From the NCBI GenBank assembly GCA_009746045.1, contig RPFO01000264.1, forward strand, positions 372,001 to 436,000: DNA of 64,000 nt. Direction: 5' to 3'. Each line of letters begins with the position of its first letter. The first letter of the stretch is position 1. The position numbers and the translations under genes were made by a program. A model generated the notes under the pieces. The model was not told the DNA's origin. It saw only the letters and a list, made by a program, of their open reading frames with translations, and ran no database searches. Origin of the DNA: Mesostigma viride (lineage: Eukaryota; Streptophyta; Mesostigmatophyceae; Mesostigmatales; Mesostigmataceae). Shown here in pieces: positions 41,047-52,247 of this stretch.

Positions 41047-42164
41047 TGTCACGTCCGTGATCATTTACGTCCGTGCACTCAAGAAGTTACGTGGTTGCCG
41101 TAATCGGAATCGTTACCGACGTTTGGTTGGTTCCGATTCAGTAGGCCGCAGGCTTTGTTCCTTGGGCCGGTGTGGAGCGCCGCGCCGGAAAGGCCTGAAT
41201 TTCTAGAGTGACAGTCTTAGGTGACCTGACTTAGGTTCAGGCACAAGACTTTGGGGCGCAAAGCCTTGGTGGCTTGCGCAATATTCCGGTGCGTGACATT
41301 TGGCAGTTACGAATCTTTTGTATTGTCCAGACGGAATGATGTTCAGTCCATCGGACAAAGTTAGATACGCAGATCGTAGTGTGCGGTGTGCTGGCTCGCA
41401 CGTGGCTGTCGAACAGACTTGCTCTGCATTTTGCTGGCAGTCTAACTGCACGTCAGGCGGCTTGCTGGCAAATGCGACAGCGCATGGATGCCGGGATTTT
41501 TGGAGGTATTTAGGAGCACAGCAGCGGCCATGGTGGTCGTTGTTCGCTCGTTACTCTCCCTCACAACTTGGTGTTGTCGTCAAGGGGTTTAATAGTGGAA
41601 CAATCCGGAGCAGCCCCCGAGAGTGGTTGCAATGAGTAATTGTCATGAGATTGGTTGACGGAAGTGATAACTGTTTGGTTTCGTCAAGATGATGTGTGTA
41701 TTGTGGGCGAGACTCGGGAAGGAACCCGGTCGTCGTTGGCCAGTGAGCCATAGCTGGGGTAAGCGGGATAGGTAGACAGGATAGGGGGCGCTAAAGGACA
41801 CTGCCAGCCGTAAGCCAAGCGGAGCAGTGTGGCGTCACCCGAGGCCTGCTAGGTTATCAAGAACCGCTTAGCCTTATTTGGACAGTGACGCACAAGTACG
41901 ACATTATACGACTAGACAACACTTGTATTCTTGTCGATGTCTTTTGAAATTAAATGTGAATGGTTTGGTTGCTTTCCAAATATATAAAGCATCATGGTTT
42001 TATTCTACACCTGGCTGGCTACGGAATTGCCTGTCATGAGGTCGGCGGCCAAGTATGTCCGTGACCTGCATCACACTGGATTTTAACGAGCGAACAACCC
42101 TTGGCGGGTTCAGTTCGGCCAGCCCGAGCCGGAGGTATACCCAAGGTGCTGGCAGGGTCGAGCA

Positions 42165-42305
42165 CTTGGAAGAGGATTAAGCTTATCCTGTAAAAAGCTA
42201 TGAAGCGGATTAGGCTTATCCTTGAAAAAGCCATAAAGAGGATTATGCTTATCCTTGAAAAAGCACTGAAGAGGTTATTGCTTAGCCTATTTGAAAAGCA
42301 TGTGT
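42165..42305. repeat. Four roughly 36-bp subrepeats in array unit 1
   Basis: Each reads about GAAGAGGATTAKGCTTATCC followed by TTGAAAAAGC. The same set is in unit 2 (43612-43745) and is missing from unit 3 as part of its deletion. Confidence 0.75.
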
Positions 42306-42394
42306 GGTCCTGCCGTGGGAATTTTTTTTTCCTATGTGATCCTCTTTTTTTTTACTTTTTGGCTCTTCCCCTTTTTTCGAGCTAAAAAGTGGGG

Positions 42395-42412
42395 GGGAAT
42401 ATAGTGGATCAC
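42395..42412 (+). other. Polypurine stretch then TATAGTGGATC in the array units
   Basis: AAAAAGTGGGGGG directly before AATATAGTGGATCACAC resembles a polypurine tract at an LTR edge. In unit 3 the sequence jumps straight to TATAGTGGATC, so the deletion ends exactly there. It supports a retroelement origin but does not prove it. Confidence 0.35.
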
Positions 42413-45097
42413 ACACATGAGTACTCTATTGCTATGGATATGCATTCCAAGTGATAGGCTAGGATATAATGGCACGCAAACGCGACAGCTGTCACGTCCG
42501 TGATCATTTACGTCCGTACACTCAAGAAGTTACGCGGTTGCCGTAATCGGAATCGTTACCGACGTTTGGTTGGTTCCGATTCAGTAGGCCGCAGGCTTTG
42601 TTCCTTGGGCCGGTGTGGAGCGCCGCGCCGGAAAGGCCTGAATTTCTAGAGTGACAGTCTTAGGTGACCTGACTTAGGTTTAGGCGCAAGACTTTGGGGC
42701 GCAAAGCCTTGGTGGCTTGCGCAATATTCCGGTGCGTGACATTTGGCAGTTACGAATCTGTTGTATTGTCCAGACGGAATGATGTTCAGTCCATCGGACA
42801 AAGCTAGATACGCAGATCGTAGTGTGCGGTGTGCTGGCTCGCACGTGGCTGTCGAACAGACTTGCTCTGCATTTTGCTGGCAGTCTAACTGCACGTCAGG
42901 CGGCTTGCTGGCAAATGCGACAGCGCATGGATGCCGGGATTTTTGGAGGTATTTAGGAGCACAGCAGCGGCCATGGTGGTCGTTGTTCGCTCGTTACTCT
43001 CCCTCACAACTTGGTGTTGTCGTCAAGGGGTTTAATAGTGGAACAATCCGGAGCAGCCCCCGAGAGTGGTTGCAATGAGTAATTGTCATGAGATTGGTTG
43101 ACGGAAGTGATAACTGTTTGGTTTCGTCAAGATGATGTGTGTATTGTGGGCGAGACTCGGGAAGGAACCCGGTCGTCGTTGGCCAGTGAGCCATAGCTGG
43201 GGTAAGCGGGATAGGTAGACAGGATAGGGGGCGCTAAAGGACACTGCCAGCCGTAAGCCAAGCGGAGCAGTGTGGCGTCACCCGAGGCCTGCTAGGTTAT
43301 CAAGAACCGCTTAGCCTTATTTGTACAGTGACGCACAAGTACGACATTATACGACTAGACAACACTTGTATTCTTGTCGATGTCTTTTGAAATTAAATGT
43401 GAATGGTTTGGTTGCTTTCCAAATATATAAAGCATCATGGTTTTATTCTACACCTGGCTGGCTACGGAATTGCCTGTCATGAGGTCGGCGGCCAAGTATG
43501 TCCGTGACCTGCATCTCACAGGATATTAACGAGCGAACAACCCTTGGCGGGTTCAGTTCGGCCAGCCCGAGCCGGAGGTATACCCAAGGTGCTTGCAGGG
43601 TCGAGCACTTGGAAGAGGATTAAGCTTATCCTGTAAAAAGCTATGAAGCGGATTAGGCTTATCCTTGAAAAAGCCATGAAGAGGATTATGCTTATCCTTG
43701 AAAAAGCACTGAAGAGGTTATTGCTTAGCCTATTTGAAAAGCATGTGTGGTCCTGTCGTGGGAATTTTTTTTTCCCTATGTGATCCTCTTTTTAACTTTT
43801 TGGCTCTTCATTTTTCGAGCTAAAAAGTGGGGGGGGAATATAGTGGATCACACACAAGAGTACTCTATTGCTATGGATATGCCTTCCAAGTGATAGGCTA
43901 GGATATAATGGCACGCAAACGCGACAGCTGTCACGTCCGTGATCATTTACGTCCGTGCACTCAAGAAGTTACGTGGTTGCCGTAATCGGAATCGTTACCG
44001 ACGTTTGGTTGGTTCCGATTCAGTAGGCCGCAGGCTTTGTTCCTTGGGCCGGTGTGGAGCGCCGCGCCGGAAAGGCCTGAATTTCTAGAGTGACAGTCTT
44101 AGGTGACCTGACTTAGGTTCAGGCACAAGACTTTGGGGCGCAAAGCCTTGGTGGCTTGCGCAATATTCCGGTGCGTGACATTTGGCAGTTACGAATCTTT
44201 TGTATTGTCCAGACGGAATGATGTTCAGTCCATCGGACAAAGTTAGATACGCAGATCGTAGTGTGCGGTGTGCTGGCTCGCACGTGGCTGTCGAACAGAC
44301 TTGCTCTGCATTTTGCTGGCAGTCTAACTGCACGTCAGGCGGCTTGCTGGCAAATGCGACAGCGCATGGATGCCGGGATTTTTGGAGGTATTTAGGAGCA
44401 CAGCAGCGGCCATGGTGGTCGTTGTTCGCTCGTTACTCTCCCTCACAACTTGGTGTTGTCGTCAAGGGGTTTAATAGTGGAACAATCCGGAGCAGCCCCC
44501 GAGAGTGGTTGCAATGAGTAATTGTCATGAGATTGGTTGACGGAAGTGATAACTGTTTGGTTTCGTCAAGATGATGTGTGTATTGTGGGCGAGACTCGGG
44601 AAGGAACCCGGTCGTCGTTGGCCAGTGAGCCATAGCTGGGGTAAGCGGGATAGGTAGACAGGATAGGGGGCGCTAAAGGACACTGCCAGCCGTAAGCCAA
44701 GCGGAGCAGTGTGGCGTCACCCGAGGCCTGCTAGGTTATCAAGAACCGCTTAGCCTTATTTGGACAGTGACGCACAAGTACGACATTATACGACTAGACA
44801 ACACTTGTATTCTTGTCGATGTCTTTTGAAATTAAATGTGAATGGTTTGGTTGCTTTCCAAATATATAAAGCATCATGGTTTTATTCTACACCTGGCTGG
44901 CTACGGAATTGCCTGTCATGAGGTCGGCGGCCAAGTATGTCCGTGACCTGCATCACACTGGATTTTATATAGTGGATCACACACAAGAGTACTCTATTGC
45001 TATGGATATGCCTTCCAAGTGATAGGCTAGGATATAATGGCACGCAAACGCGACAGCCTTGTGCCTGACTGCCCTCATTCATCAGGTTAGGCTTGAC

Positions 45098-45112
45098 ATA
45101 TATATGACCAAC
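45098..45112. repeat. 15-bp target-site duplication of the non-LTR fragment, left copy
   Basis: ATATATATGACCAAC, repeated exactly at 46164-46178. Long duplications of this kind are usual for target-primed reverse transcription. Confidence 0.85.
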
Positions 45113-46030
45113 GGCACTCCCTCGGTCGCCTCCGTTCAATCTCCCGCCGCATTCCCTGCTCGCGTCATCGATAAACACCAGAAAACCTACGCGGGTATTC
45201 TGCACACGGCTGATTGGATTGCTCTTTTCGCGGACCTCAACGCCCAGGGACGTGCGTGGCTGTTCTCGCTTTCCTTGCGGAGTGTGGGCTCGGCGTACCT
45301 TCGTGCTCTTCCCATGGCCCCCCCATTCGCCTTGGCTCCCAGCCACTACTCGGTGGCGCTCCGGCACCAGCTATTTGCCCCGCAGCCTCTTGTTCCGGCC
45401 GGGCGGCCTTGTGGTAGCTGTGGGCAGCCGCTGGATCCCACGGGGACTCACTACCTTGCCTGCATGGGGGGCCAACAGAATCAGAATTGGTATTTGTATT
45501 TGCACACTGTCCTCCTGACGGTGGTGCTCGCCATGATTCGGTCGGTTTTCCCCCACGCGAACATCCGGTCCGAGGATGCGGATGGCGCTGCCTTCTATTC
45601 CCCCAACCACCGGCCTGACATCGTGGTGCTGGACTTTGAGGGGGGTGGCCGGCATCTGCTTATTGACGTTTCGGTGGCGCGGCCCTTGGCTCTTAGCCAC
45701 GTGGCTGGGGCCTCCCTCACGGCAGGTTACACGGCGGACCGGGCGGAGCGGGCCAAGCTCCTGGCCTACGGCGACGTCGGGCACCATCGTGTGGTGCCCT
45801 TTGTCCTGGAGGAGTTTGGGGCCATGGGGCCCCTGACCTCCGCCTTCTTCAAGGAGTGTTGCCGGCTCCGGGAGGACCGGCTGGACCTGGAGGGCCAGCG
45901 GGCCCCATGGTCGGCGCGGACCTGGACGTCATATTGGCGTCAGCGCTTGTCGGTGGCGCTGACTCGGGCCATGGCGGACATCATGCTCCGCCGTACGCGG
46001 GCTGATTTTGCGGTGCAGCAGGGCTATTAG
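45113..46030 (+). pseudogene. Restriction-like endonuclease domain of a non-LTR retrotransposon (R2-like)
   Basis: The frame is open from 45059, but its first 18 codons are host and target-duplication sequence. A Cys-His knuckle CGSCGQPLDPTGTHYLAC lies near residues 117-134. The PD-(D/E)XK-like core has HRPDIVVLDFEG and LLIDVSVARPL. The tail has SARTWTSYWRQRLSVALTRA. These motifs are typical of the C-terminal nuclease of R2, NeSL and similar clades, which nicks the target DNA to start reverse transcription. Exact clade not determined without the RT. Confidence 0.8.
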
Positions 46031-46163
46031 GTTCCTCCCGTTAGGCGTTTCCATTGGTCTTATCGTAGTATAGAGCTTTGACATGGCTCTGTATATAGGT
46101 TTATAGCTGGGCGTTTGCTTTGGTTTGAGTGATTTCACTCTGCTGTAAGTAATTATATTTTTA
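45113..46163 (+). mobile_element. 5'-truncated non-LTR retrotransposon with restriction-like endonuclease end
   Basis: A 1051-bp plus-strand insertion between 15-bp duplications. It holds the 3' part of an RLE-type retrotransposon ORF and about 130 bp of 3' UTR ending in TATATTTTTA. The RT domain is missing, as expected of a 5' truncation. It lies in the tail of the Y integrase. Confidence 0.85.
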
Positions 46164-46178
46164 ATATATATGACCAAC

Positions 46179-46660
46179 TCAGCCGGTGCACATGCTTTGG
46201 TTCGTCCTCCATGCTGACCAAGCATGCGTGGCTAGCTTCATCAACCTGGGTAACCACCCCAGGACTCCAGCTACCACGTTTGCCATAAAGGCTAGGTTCC
46301 TTCCAAGCTAGGACCTTCTGACCCACTTGTGGCTCCAGCATCTTCCAACCCCGGTCCTTCTCCCTCAGCTTGGCAAAGGTGACATGTGCAGCATGTTTCC
46401 AGCCCTCCAGCACATGTGGTGGGCACAGGCCATGATATAGACCCATTGGGCTGACAGCAACTCCATCATAGTAGAAATTGACCCTGCTGTTCAGCTGCTG
46501 CTCCACGTTCCTCAGCCATGCACTCCTGACAAGTGCAGGTGCAGACAAGGGTACCCAGTCTTCAGAGATGATCAATTTCTTGACCTCCTGGATTGCCCTC
46601 TCTATAGCACCCTGCTGCCCATGAGCCTCCCTAGGTGTAACCAGCAACTCAGGAAGGGTG
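46179..46660 (-). pseudogene. Element Y integrase C-terminal part
   Basis: It begins LLVTPREAHGQQGAIERAIQ (catalytic Glu) and has the tail KDRGWKMLEPQVGQKVLAWK and EDEPKHVHRLSWSYI, where the non-LTR fragment interrupts it. It continues the part at 54150-54820 across element G. Rejoining to the downstream frame needs one more AT dinucleotide at the AT run, so a slippage loss is likely. Confidence 0.8.
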
Positions 46661-46665
46661 GGATC

Positions 46666-47032
46666 ACACTGAGCTGGGAATGCTTGGGCAGCGCCAAATG
46701 GCGTGTGTGTGAACGACGAGACACCTTGGCATTAGGATAGAATGGCACATATACTGCTGGTCAGCCGTCAATTGCGGCTGACCAGACTTTGCGTAAGTTA
46801 AGCCTAACTTACTGATCCTGGACGGACTAGACTATCAGTTACAACCTGATCTAGTCAGTCCTAACATGACAACTACAGTCCCGGTACTGAGGTACCGGCT
46901 CATCACATACTGAGTCTAGCCACGTGTCCATGCCACGACTGCTCTAGTCCAGCACCGTCCCAGTACCCAATTGGGCGCCGGCGGTGCTGGCACGTGTCCA
47001 CTTAGGCTACAGGCGGGAGACTTAGACTAACT
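46666..47032 (-). repeat. 3' LTR of element G, outer end truncated (about 367 bp)
   Basis: Matches 53773-54149 from ACACTGAGCTGGG to GACTAACT. The first nine or so bases of the LTR (AGTTATGGA) and the expected CCCTT duplicate are missing here. Confidence 0.88.
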
Positions 47033-47415
47033 CCCACTTTAAGTTTTCTTTGGGTTTCAACAGAAACACACATAGCCATCAAATGGACGCAGCCATTCCC
47101 AATGCCTTAAAAAACTGTCAGATAACCTACTAGGACCCAAAGGTCACCTCACACATGTACAAGAGATGCATTAAAAAGGCCCCATGTCTCAAGCATGGTT
47201 TCTTAACTGAGTGAGATGGGTGCTCCAGGCCCCAGCATGTCATGGTCATCCAAACAAGTGTCTCACAAAATTTTATTCAATAAATAACACATTCATCATG
47301 TCCCAACTTTCTAGACCAGTGCTTCTCACTGTCAGAAAACTACCCAGCTGCCACTGCAGCCTTTCAGCTGCAGTATTAGGCAGGGGGTCATGGGCTAACA
47401 TGTACAATGTGCCAG
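47033..47415 (-). other. Element G 3' untranslated region
   Basis: Noncoding. AAAGTGGG directly before the LTR on the minus strand is the likely polypurine tract. An AATAAA lies on the plus strand near 47279. Confidence 0.55.
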
Positions 47416-49510
47416 TCACTTCAGACTGTAACCAGGGTTCATCAACCCATACAAGACCTGGTATTGTGGTCCTGCTGCTTGTGGCACCTTGGTCAGTGCA
47501 TCTGCAGCATTGTCTTTGTCCCTGACGTGGGCTTTAGACTCCAGGTACTTGCATTCCTGTTTTAGCACAATCCAATCCAGGTCCGAGTGTACAGCCAAAG
47601 GATTGGCAAGGAAAGAGATGATAGATTGAGAGTCAGTCAGCAAATGTGCTTTCACTCCTGCAGAGCTACCAGCCTGGTGTTGAAGCCAGACCAGCAAGTG
47701 ATTGAGATACCTTGCATGCAAGACAGAAGATACCACAGCCCTGCATTCAGCTACATTGCTACTCACAGCTTTCCTCTTGTGCAATCTACTGAACCAGGAG
47801 ACTAGTGACTTCTTCCCACCTTGGTTATGCAGGAAAAACAATCCAGCCTCTCTGGCTTGAACCTTGGTAACTACCCTGGACTCCATTGAACTATCCATCA
47901 TGCACGTGATGTGAATGGGAGTAAACAGGTCCAGTGAGTGAAGCATCAAAGGTGGACCATCATGCAACAACTGCTTGATTGCCCGTGCTCCTACCTCCTG
48001 TAGTACCTCATCATCTACCCTGCTCACAAAAGCCAGGTGGGGTGCACATGTAGCACATAGCCAACCAAGCTTGCCTCTAATGGTAGGGCACATGTCAGGG
48101 GTGATGTGAACAGGCAGGACATCCAGACAAGACTTAATGTATTCAGCAGAGGCCTGCATGGAACAAACCCAGCTGCCCTGCTGCTGCAGCAACTCAAGCA
48201 TCATGCCACAGAACTTGACTGGCTCCTTGCCCAGCTCTAGCTGCTTGCCAATCTCAAAACTGGCAGACACCTGAGCTATGAAAGCATCCACTGCAGCTCT
48301 AGGACCTGAGATTAACTGATCATCCCCATGCCAGACAAACATCATCATTCCATCAGGGTGTGGGATGACAAACAAGCAAGGGTCAATGTCATCATAGGTG
48401 GCCCCTAGCTTCATGAATACCTCCTGTGCAGACAGCCTAAAAATTTTTGGAGCTGACTGCAACCCTTCAACCCCCAGGTTTGGCCTCAACAAGGGTTGAA
48501 CAATATCCCTGTGCCACACCTTAGGAGTATTCACCACGTATACCTGACCTCTCCAGACCTGCTGTGCTATGGCAGGGTCCCCCTTTAGAAAGGCTCTTTT
48601 GATATCTGTGGCTTTACACACATAATCCTTCCCTGTATTAAGCTGATGCAAAAACAAGGAAAGCAACACCTTGAGAGACGTTTGCTGAATACCAGGAGTA
48701 TAAAGCTCAGCCTCTGTCAGCTCTGTAGAGCCCCTGAACTCAGTGACACATGGCCTAGCATGGAAAATGGGTGGTCCCCCATCAGCCTGAGGTTTATGCT
48801 TGCACACAAACTTTAACCTTAGCTTCTTGGCTCCAGCTGGCATAGCATCAAGAGGAGTCACAGGTGGTGTGTGTGTGGGACTACGTGCATCTGGAACAAC
48901 CCACTCCTCCCTGGCTTTGGTAAAAGCCTCCAGCCACTTAAGAAACCCAATCTGCGTCTGGCAGTCCCGTACAATATCATCATAGGACAGGGGAGACATG
49001 GATGCAACATCCCATCTACCAAGCCCAAACGCTGAAGGGTGTAGCTTTTGAGAGTGTATGAGGTCCTCCACACACGGTTCCTGACCTGGGAGGTACTTGG
49101 GCTTAACTGCATTGATGGCAGCATCCAACCCAGTGCTAATCTGGCTCAAAGGGATTTTAAAATGATCTAGAGGCACCTGTCCTACCCCTGCCACACTCAA
49201 CCTCCCAGCTGAGATGACAACACCAGGGTAAGATACAAAAGGTTCCCCTAACAGGGCATTCCCTGAGTAACCCTCAACCACCTGAAATGGAGTGGGCATA
49301 CCCAAGATTTGAATGCTCACCTGACCTTTGACCTGCATTTTGGTTTTGCCTGAAAAATCTGACACTCTAGCCCATGGTGAGGCCTTCATTTTCAGACCAG
49401 ATACAGCTGCTGCACTGATGATACTCACCTGTGCTTGGGTGTCTACAGCCAAAATACTAGGATCTTGACCTGCATCCCCTACAGCATTGACTGTGCTGTA
49501 CCTGTTGCCA
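47416..49510 (-). CDS. Element G retropepsin-like domain, RT and RNase H
   Basis: The longest ATG frame starts at 49452, but the coding frame extends a little upstream (DPSIL before the ATG). The first residues, MAVDTQAQVSIISAAAVS, are the retropepsin-like active-site region (DTQ), with NALLGEPFVSYPG following. RT has KLRLKFVCKHKPQADGGPPI, KATDIKRAFLKGDPAIAQQV (catalytic Asp) and MMFVWHGDDQLISGPRAAVD. RNase H has TCMMDSSMESRVVTKVQARE, SNVAECRAVVSSVLHARYLN, LLTDSQSIISFL and NAADALTKVPQAAGPQ. It is open over 678 residues, but a frame break near 49490 separates it from the integrase. Confidence 0.88.
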
Positions 49511-50440
49511 CAACTGCTTTAGTGTTGTGTGCCTTGTGCAAGGCCTTAAGAATCTCAGCAAATGACTTCCTGGGAACGACAGGATCTGCTCTATTTTGTG
49601 ACTCCTCCAGGTGTGAGGGAGGTGCTACCTGCTGCTCACCCTGTGCACCGTCCTCCTGCCCAGGTGGACTATTGGGTTGTAGTGGGGCTGCACTACTGAG
49701 GAACACAGGAGCTTCTACTGTGGTACTAGTGCTTGCATCAATGACGTCCTTAGCCAATTCATTGGGTGAGATCAATCCACCAGACTCCTGCTCTGAATCC
49801 ATGTCCAAGAATTCTACCCCTGACACGTCTGCCAGTGGTGGGTAATAAAGCTTGAGTCTATGCTTGCTGACCACACGCTCTCTGTCATGTTGTATAGTGA
49901 CTGCAGTCCCTTCTTCATGAATTTTGGTGACTACAGCTGGACCGTGCCATCTGGCAGAGTGTGCTCTTCCTCTGTCACCCTCTCTGAAAAACAACACATG
50001 GTCCCCCACTTCAAACACAGGCCTGGCATTATTTTTGTCTTTCTTTGCCAGCAACTTGGCTAAGTGCTGCCTTTGTGTGTTGTAGTGAGTGTGTACCTCT
50101 GAAGCATAGCTGCCTGACTGAAGGCCAGTTGGGGTGATTTCCCCAAAAGGTGAGGACATTATTGGTTTGGCGTTTAGCTGGGTAGTCACCCCTGCTGCCC
50201 AAGATGCCCTGTCAGCATAGCTACCAGAGTCAGCCAACCTGGATGGCATTTTTCTTATCACATCCCTGATGGCTCTCATGGTACGTTCTACCAACCCCTG
50301 ACGTTCATGATCTTGAGCCCCAGACACTTCTATCTTGGGCAGGTCATTCCTGTCCTGGATGCAGAGAAACTGCTGATCCAGCATTACTTTTTCAATGGGG
50401 TGAAAACGTGCCAAGGCTATCTGTAAAGCTCTGTGCAGCT
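49479..50440 (-). pseudogene. Element G integrase core and tail
   Basis: VMLDQQFLCIQDRNDLPKIE carries the second catalytic Asp. AQDHERQGLVERTMRAIRDV carries the Glu. FEVGDHVLFFREGDRGRAHS and WHGPAVVTKIHEEGTAVTIQ form the SH3-like tail. The first catalytic Asp is in the adjoining frame at 50417-51148, so there is a frame break near 50430. Confidence 0.82.
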
Positions 50441-51148
50441 GCTCTTTATCCATCCCAGGCAGGGCTCCACTACCACAAACCTTGACCAGGCATCCTTTAT
50501 GACTAGGTAGTATACCGTGTCCTTCACCACGTGTATAACATCCCCAACCAGTTTGCCTCTAGCCAGTGGTGGTGTGGCCACATGCCATTTTCTGGGCTTA
50601 GGAGCATATAGCTGACATTGCTCACAGTGCTTACGTACGTGCCTGCACATCTGTTCCAGATCATGGCCTTGTATTTTATTGGCTAGCCTTTCAGCCACAG
50701 CCTCATGGCCCATAACCTTGTGCAGTTGCTCTGCTAGAGCACCATACGTGATTACCTTTTCTGCTGCTGCACTAAGGGAAGCTATGGTGGGGTCACGCAT
50801 CATGTGTGACAGTGTCATGTCATATGCCACTTCCCAATCCACATCATCACACTCAGGCAACACTTGGCAGACAGAAGGTAACAGGAAACCATTTGTGAAA
50901 AATGGTGAGGGTAGCTTACAGGAGTCTCCCTGGTCTGCCGCCCCCGCGCGGTTGTAGCGCCCTGGCGTGTTCTTGTTGTGCCTGGGAGCCGTGCAGCGCG
51001 CTCCTGCTGCAATGGGGTGACGTGTTTTCCAGCATCCAGGACAAACATCAACGTCAGAACCATAGTCGGGTTTGCCCTTCCAGCAATCATCTTTTAGGTG
51101 CCCCTTACAAAGGCACCTAGTGCAATGTTTGGTGGGGTCATGAGGCAA
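50417..51148 (-). pseudogene. Element G zinc knuckles and integrase N-terminus
   Basis: Two knuckle-like motifs (CTRCLCKGHLKDDC and CPGCWKTRHPIAAGARC) belong to the Gag end. The integrase zinc region is QLHKVMGHEAVAERLANKIQ ... CEQCQLYAPK, followed by KLVGDVIHVVKDTVYYLVIK with the first catalytic Asp. The order knuckle-IN with no protease between them is the lineage pattern. Confidence 0.82.
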
Positions 51149-51982
51149 CCTCTTGTCCCCCCCTGCTGGCTTAGCACCCCCTGGCTTGCTAGCTCCCCCA
51201 CTTTGTTTTCTGTTTTTATTGTTATTGTTCTTTCCCCCCCCTTGTTTCCACCTCCCCCACTTTTGTTGTTTTTGTTTTTATCCCCCCCATTACCGCCTTT
51301 ACCTGGGCCACCAGCGACTGCATCTGCTTCTTGGAGAGCCCCGTACCTGAGGCTTCCTCCCCCTTTACCTGCTTCACCTTTACATCCTTGGCTGCAGCAG
51401 CAAACGGCTCTAGGCATTGCTGCACATAGGCCATTGCCTTCCTGAAGTCCTCCCACTTATCCTTCAGACCTGCCAGTATGACTGACAGGGTGGTAGGGTC
51501 CAGTTCTGCCTTTTGTAGCCATAGGTGTACTAGGTACTTGGCATTGAGCTTCTTCAGCTCCTCATCCCCTCTATGTACATGACATACTTTTTGTTGTCAC
51601 TCACATAGTCACGCTTATTGACCTTATACGCCTCTATCCACTGGAAGCCCTTAAGTACTTCTAAGTGCTCCCCCGTGGTAACAAGTGCCCTAAGGTCAAC
51701 CATGAACTGCGCCCACAACACATTTTCTGCCACGTCTACCCCGCTGCTGGCACGCTTTTGGTACAATTGTACCAACTGCTGGATAGGCTTGGCAGATTGA
51801 TGGATGGGTGTGGATGCACGTAGGGATGCAAACCAATCACGGACATTATCACTAGCATATGCATGTGACAACTTAAACAACCACTCCCTAGCTTCGTCCT
51901 GGGTATGGCCCTCTGGCAAACCCGGAAACACTAGCTTATCCTCTTTCTTTTTTGGATCAAACCTGGGCCTATTCAAGGCCAT
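51149..51982 (-). pseudogene. Element G Gag, broken
   Basis: MALNRPRFDPKKKEDKLVFP opens a 142-residue frame with Gag-like DEAREWLFKLSHAYASDNVR and TTGEHLEVLKGFQWIEAYKV. The frame breaks near 51555 and continues as SVILAGLKDKWEDFRKAMAY and SKKQMQSLVAQVKAVMGGIK up to about 51222. The knuckles come in the next ORF. A CAG-type repeat lies just upstream (52015-52060). Confidence 0.7.
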
Positions 51983-52013
51983 GTTGGAGGTTGTGGTCGT
52001 TCCTGCAGGTGGT

Positions 52014-52061
52014 GGCTGCTGCTGCTGCTGCTGTTGCTGTTGCTGCTGCTGCTGCTGCCGC
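52014..52061. repeat. CTG/CAG trinucleotide repeat in element G
   Basis: Mostly GCTGCT with a few GTT interruptions, lying between ORF1 and gag of element G. Confidence 0.85.
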
Positions 52062-52247
52062 TCCCCGCCCTCGTGCCGTGTTGGTGCAGACTCCTGGGTG
52101 CCGTGTCCTCCCCCGCCCTGGTTGCCCCCCTCTCTCCGTCATCCTCCCCCTCGTCCCTCCTGCGTTTTTGCTGTGGCTGGCACGCCTCCTCCGGTGCCCT
52201 TCGCTTTGCTGGCTTCAGCGAGGCCACCAGCCTCGCCACCGTGTCTG

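Larger units (their letters stand above)
41047..45055. mobile_element. Three tandem copies of a 1.44-kb mobile sequence, TGTC...GACA ends
   Basis: Units are 41047-42487 (1441 bp), 42490-43926 (1437 bp) and 43929-45055 (1127 bp), joined by a 2-bp GC. Units 1 and 2 are about 98 percent alike; unit 3 lacks about 315 bp. Unit ends are TGTCACGTCCGTG and CACGCAAACGCGACA, an imperfect inverted repeat. The array sits as a single insertion with a 4-bp duplication. A TATATAAAG motif occurs in each unit (near 41980). No convincing ORF. It could be a TIR element or an LTR-like unit amplified in tandem. Confidence 0.8.

Noticed and set aside
41300-44517. A 111-codon plus-strand frame repeated in all three array units (41300, 42743, 44182) with an 82-codon antisense partner
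   Set aside because: Conserved only because the units are near-identical; no motif and no codon-level sign of selection.
41047-45055. Centromeric or bulk satellite DNA
   Set aside because: Only three units, flanked by a 4-bp duplication inside a retrotransposon frame, which fits an insertion and not a satellite field.
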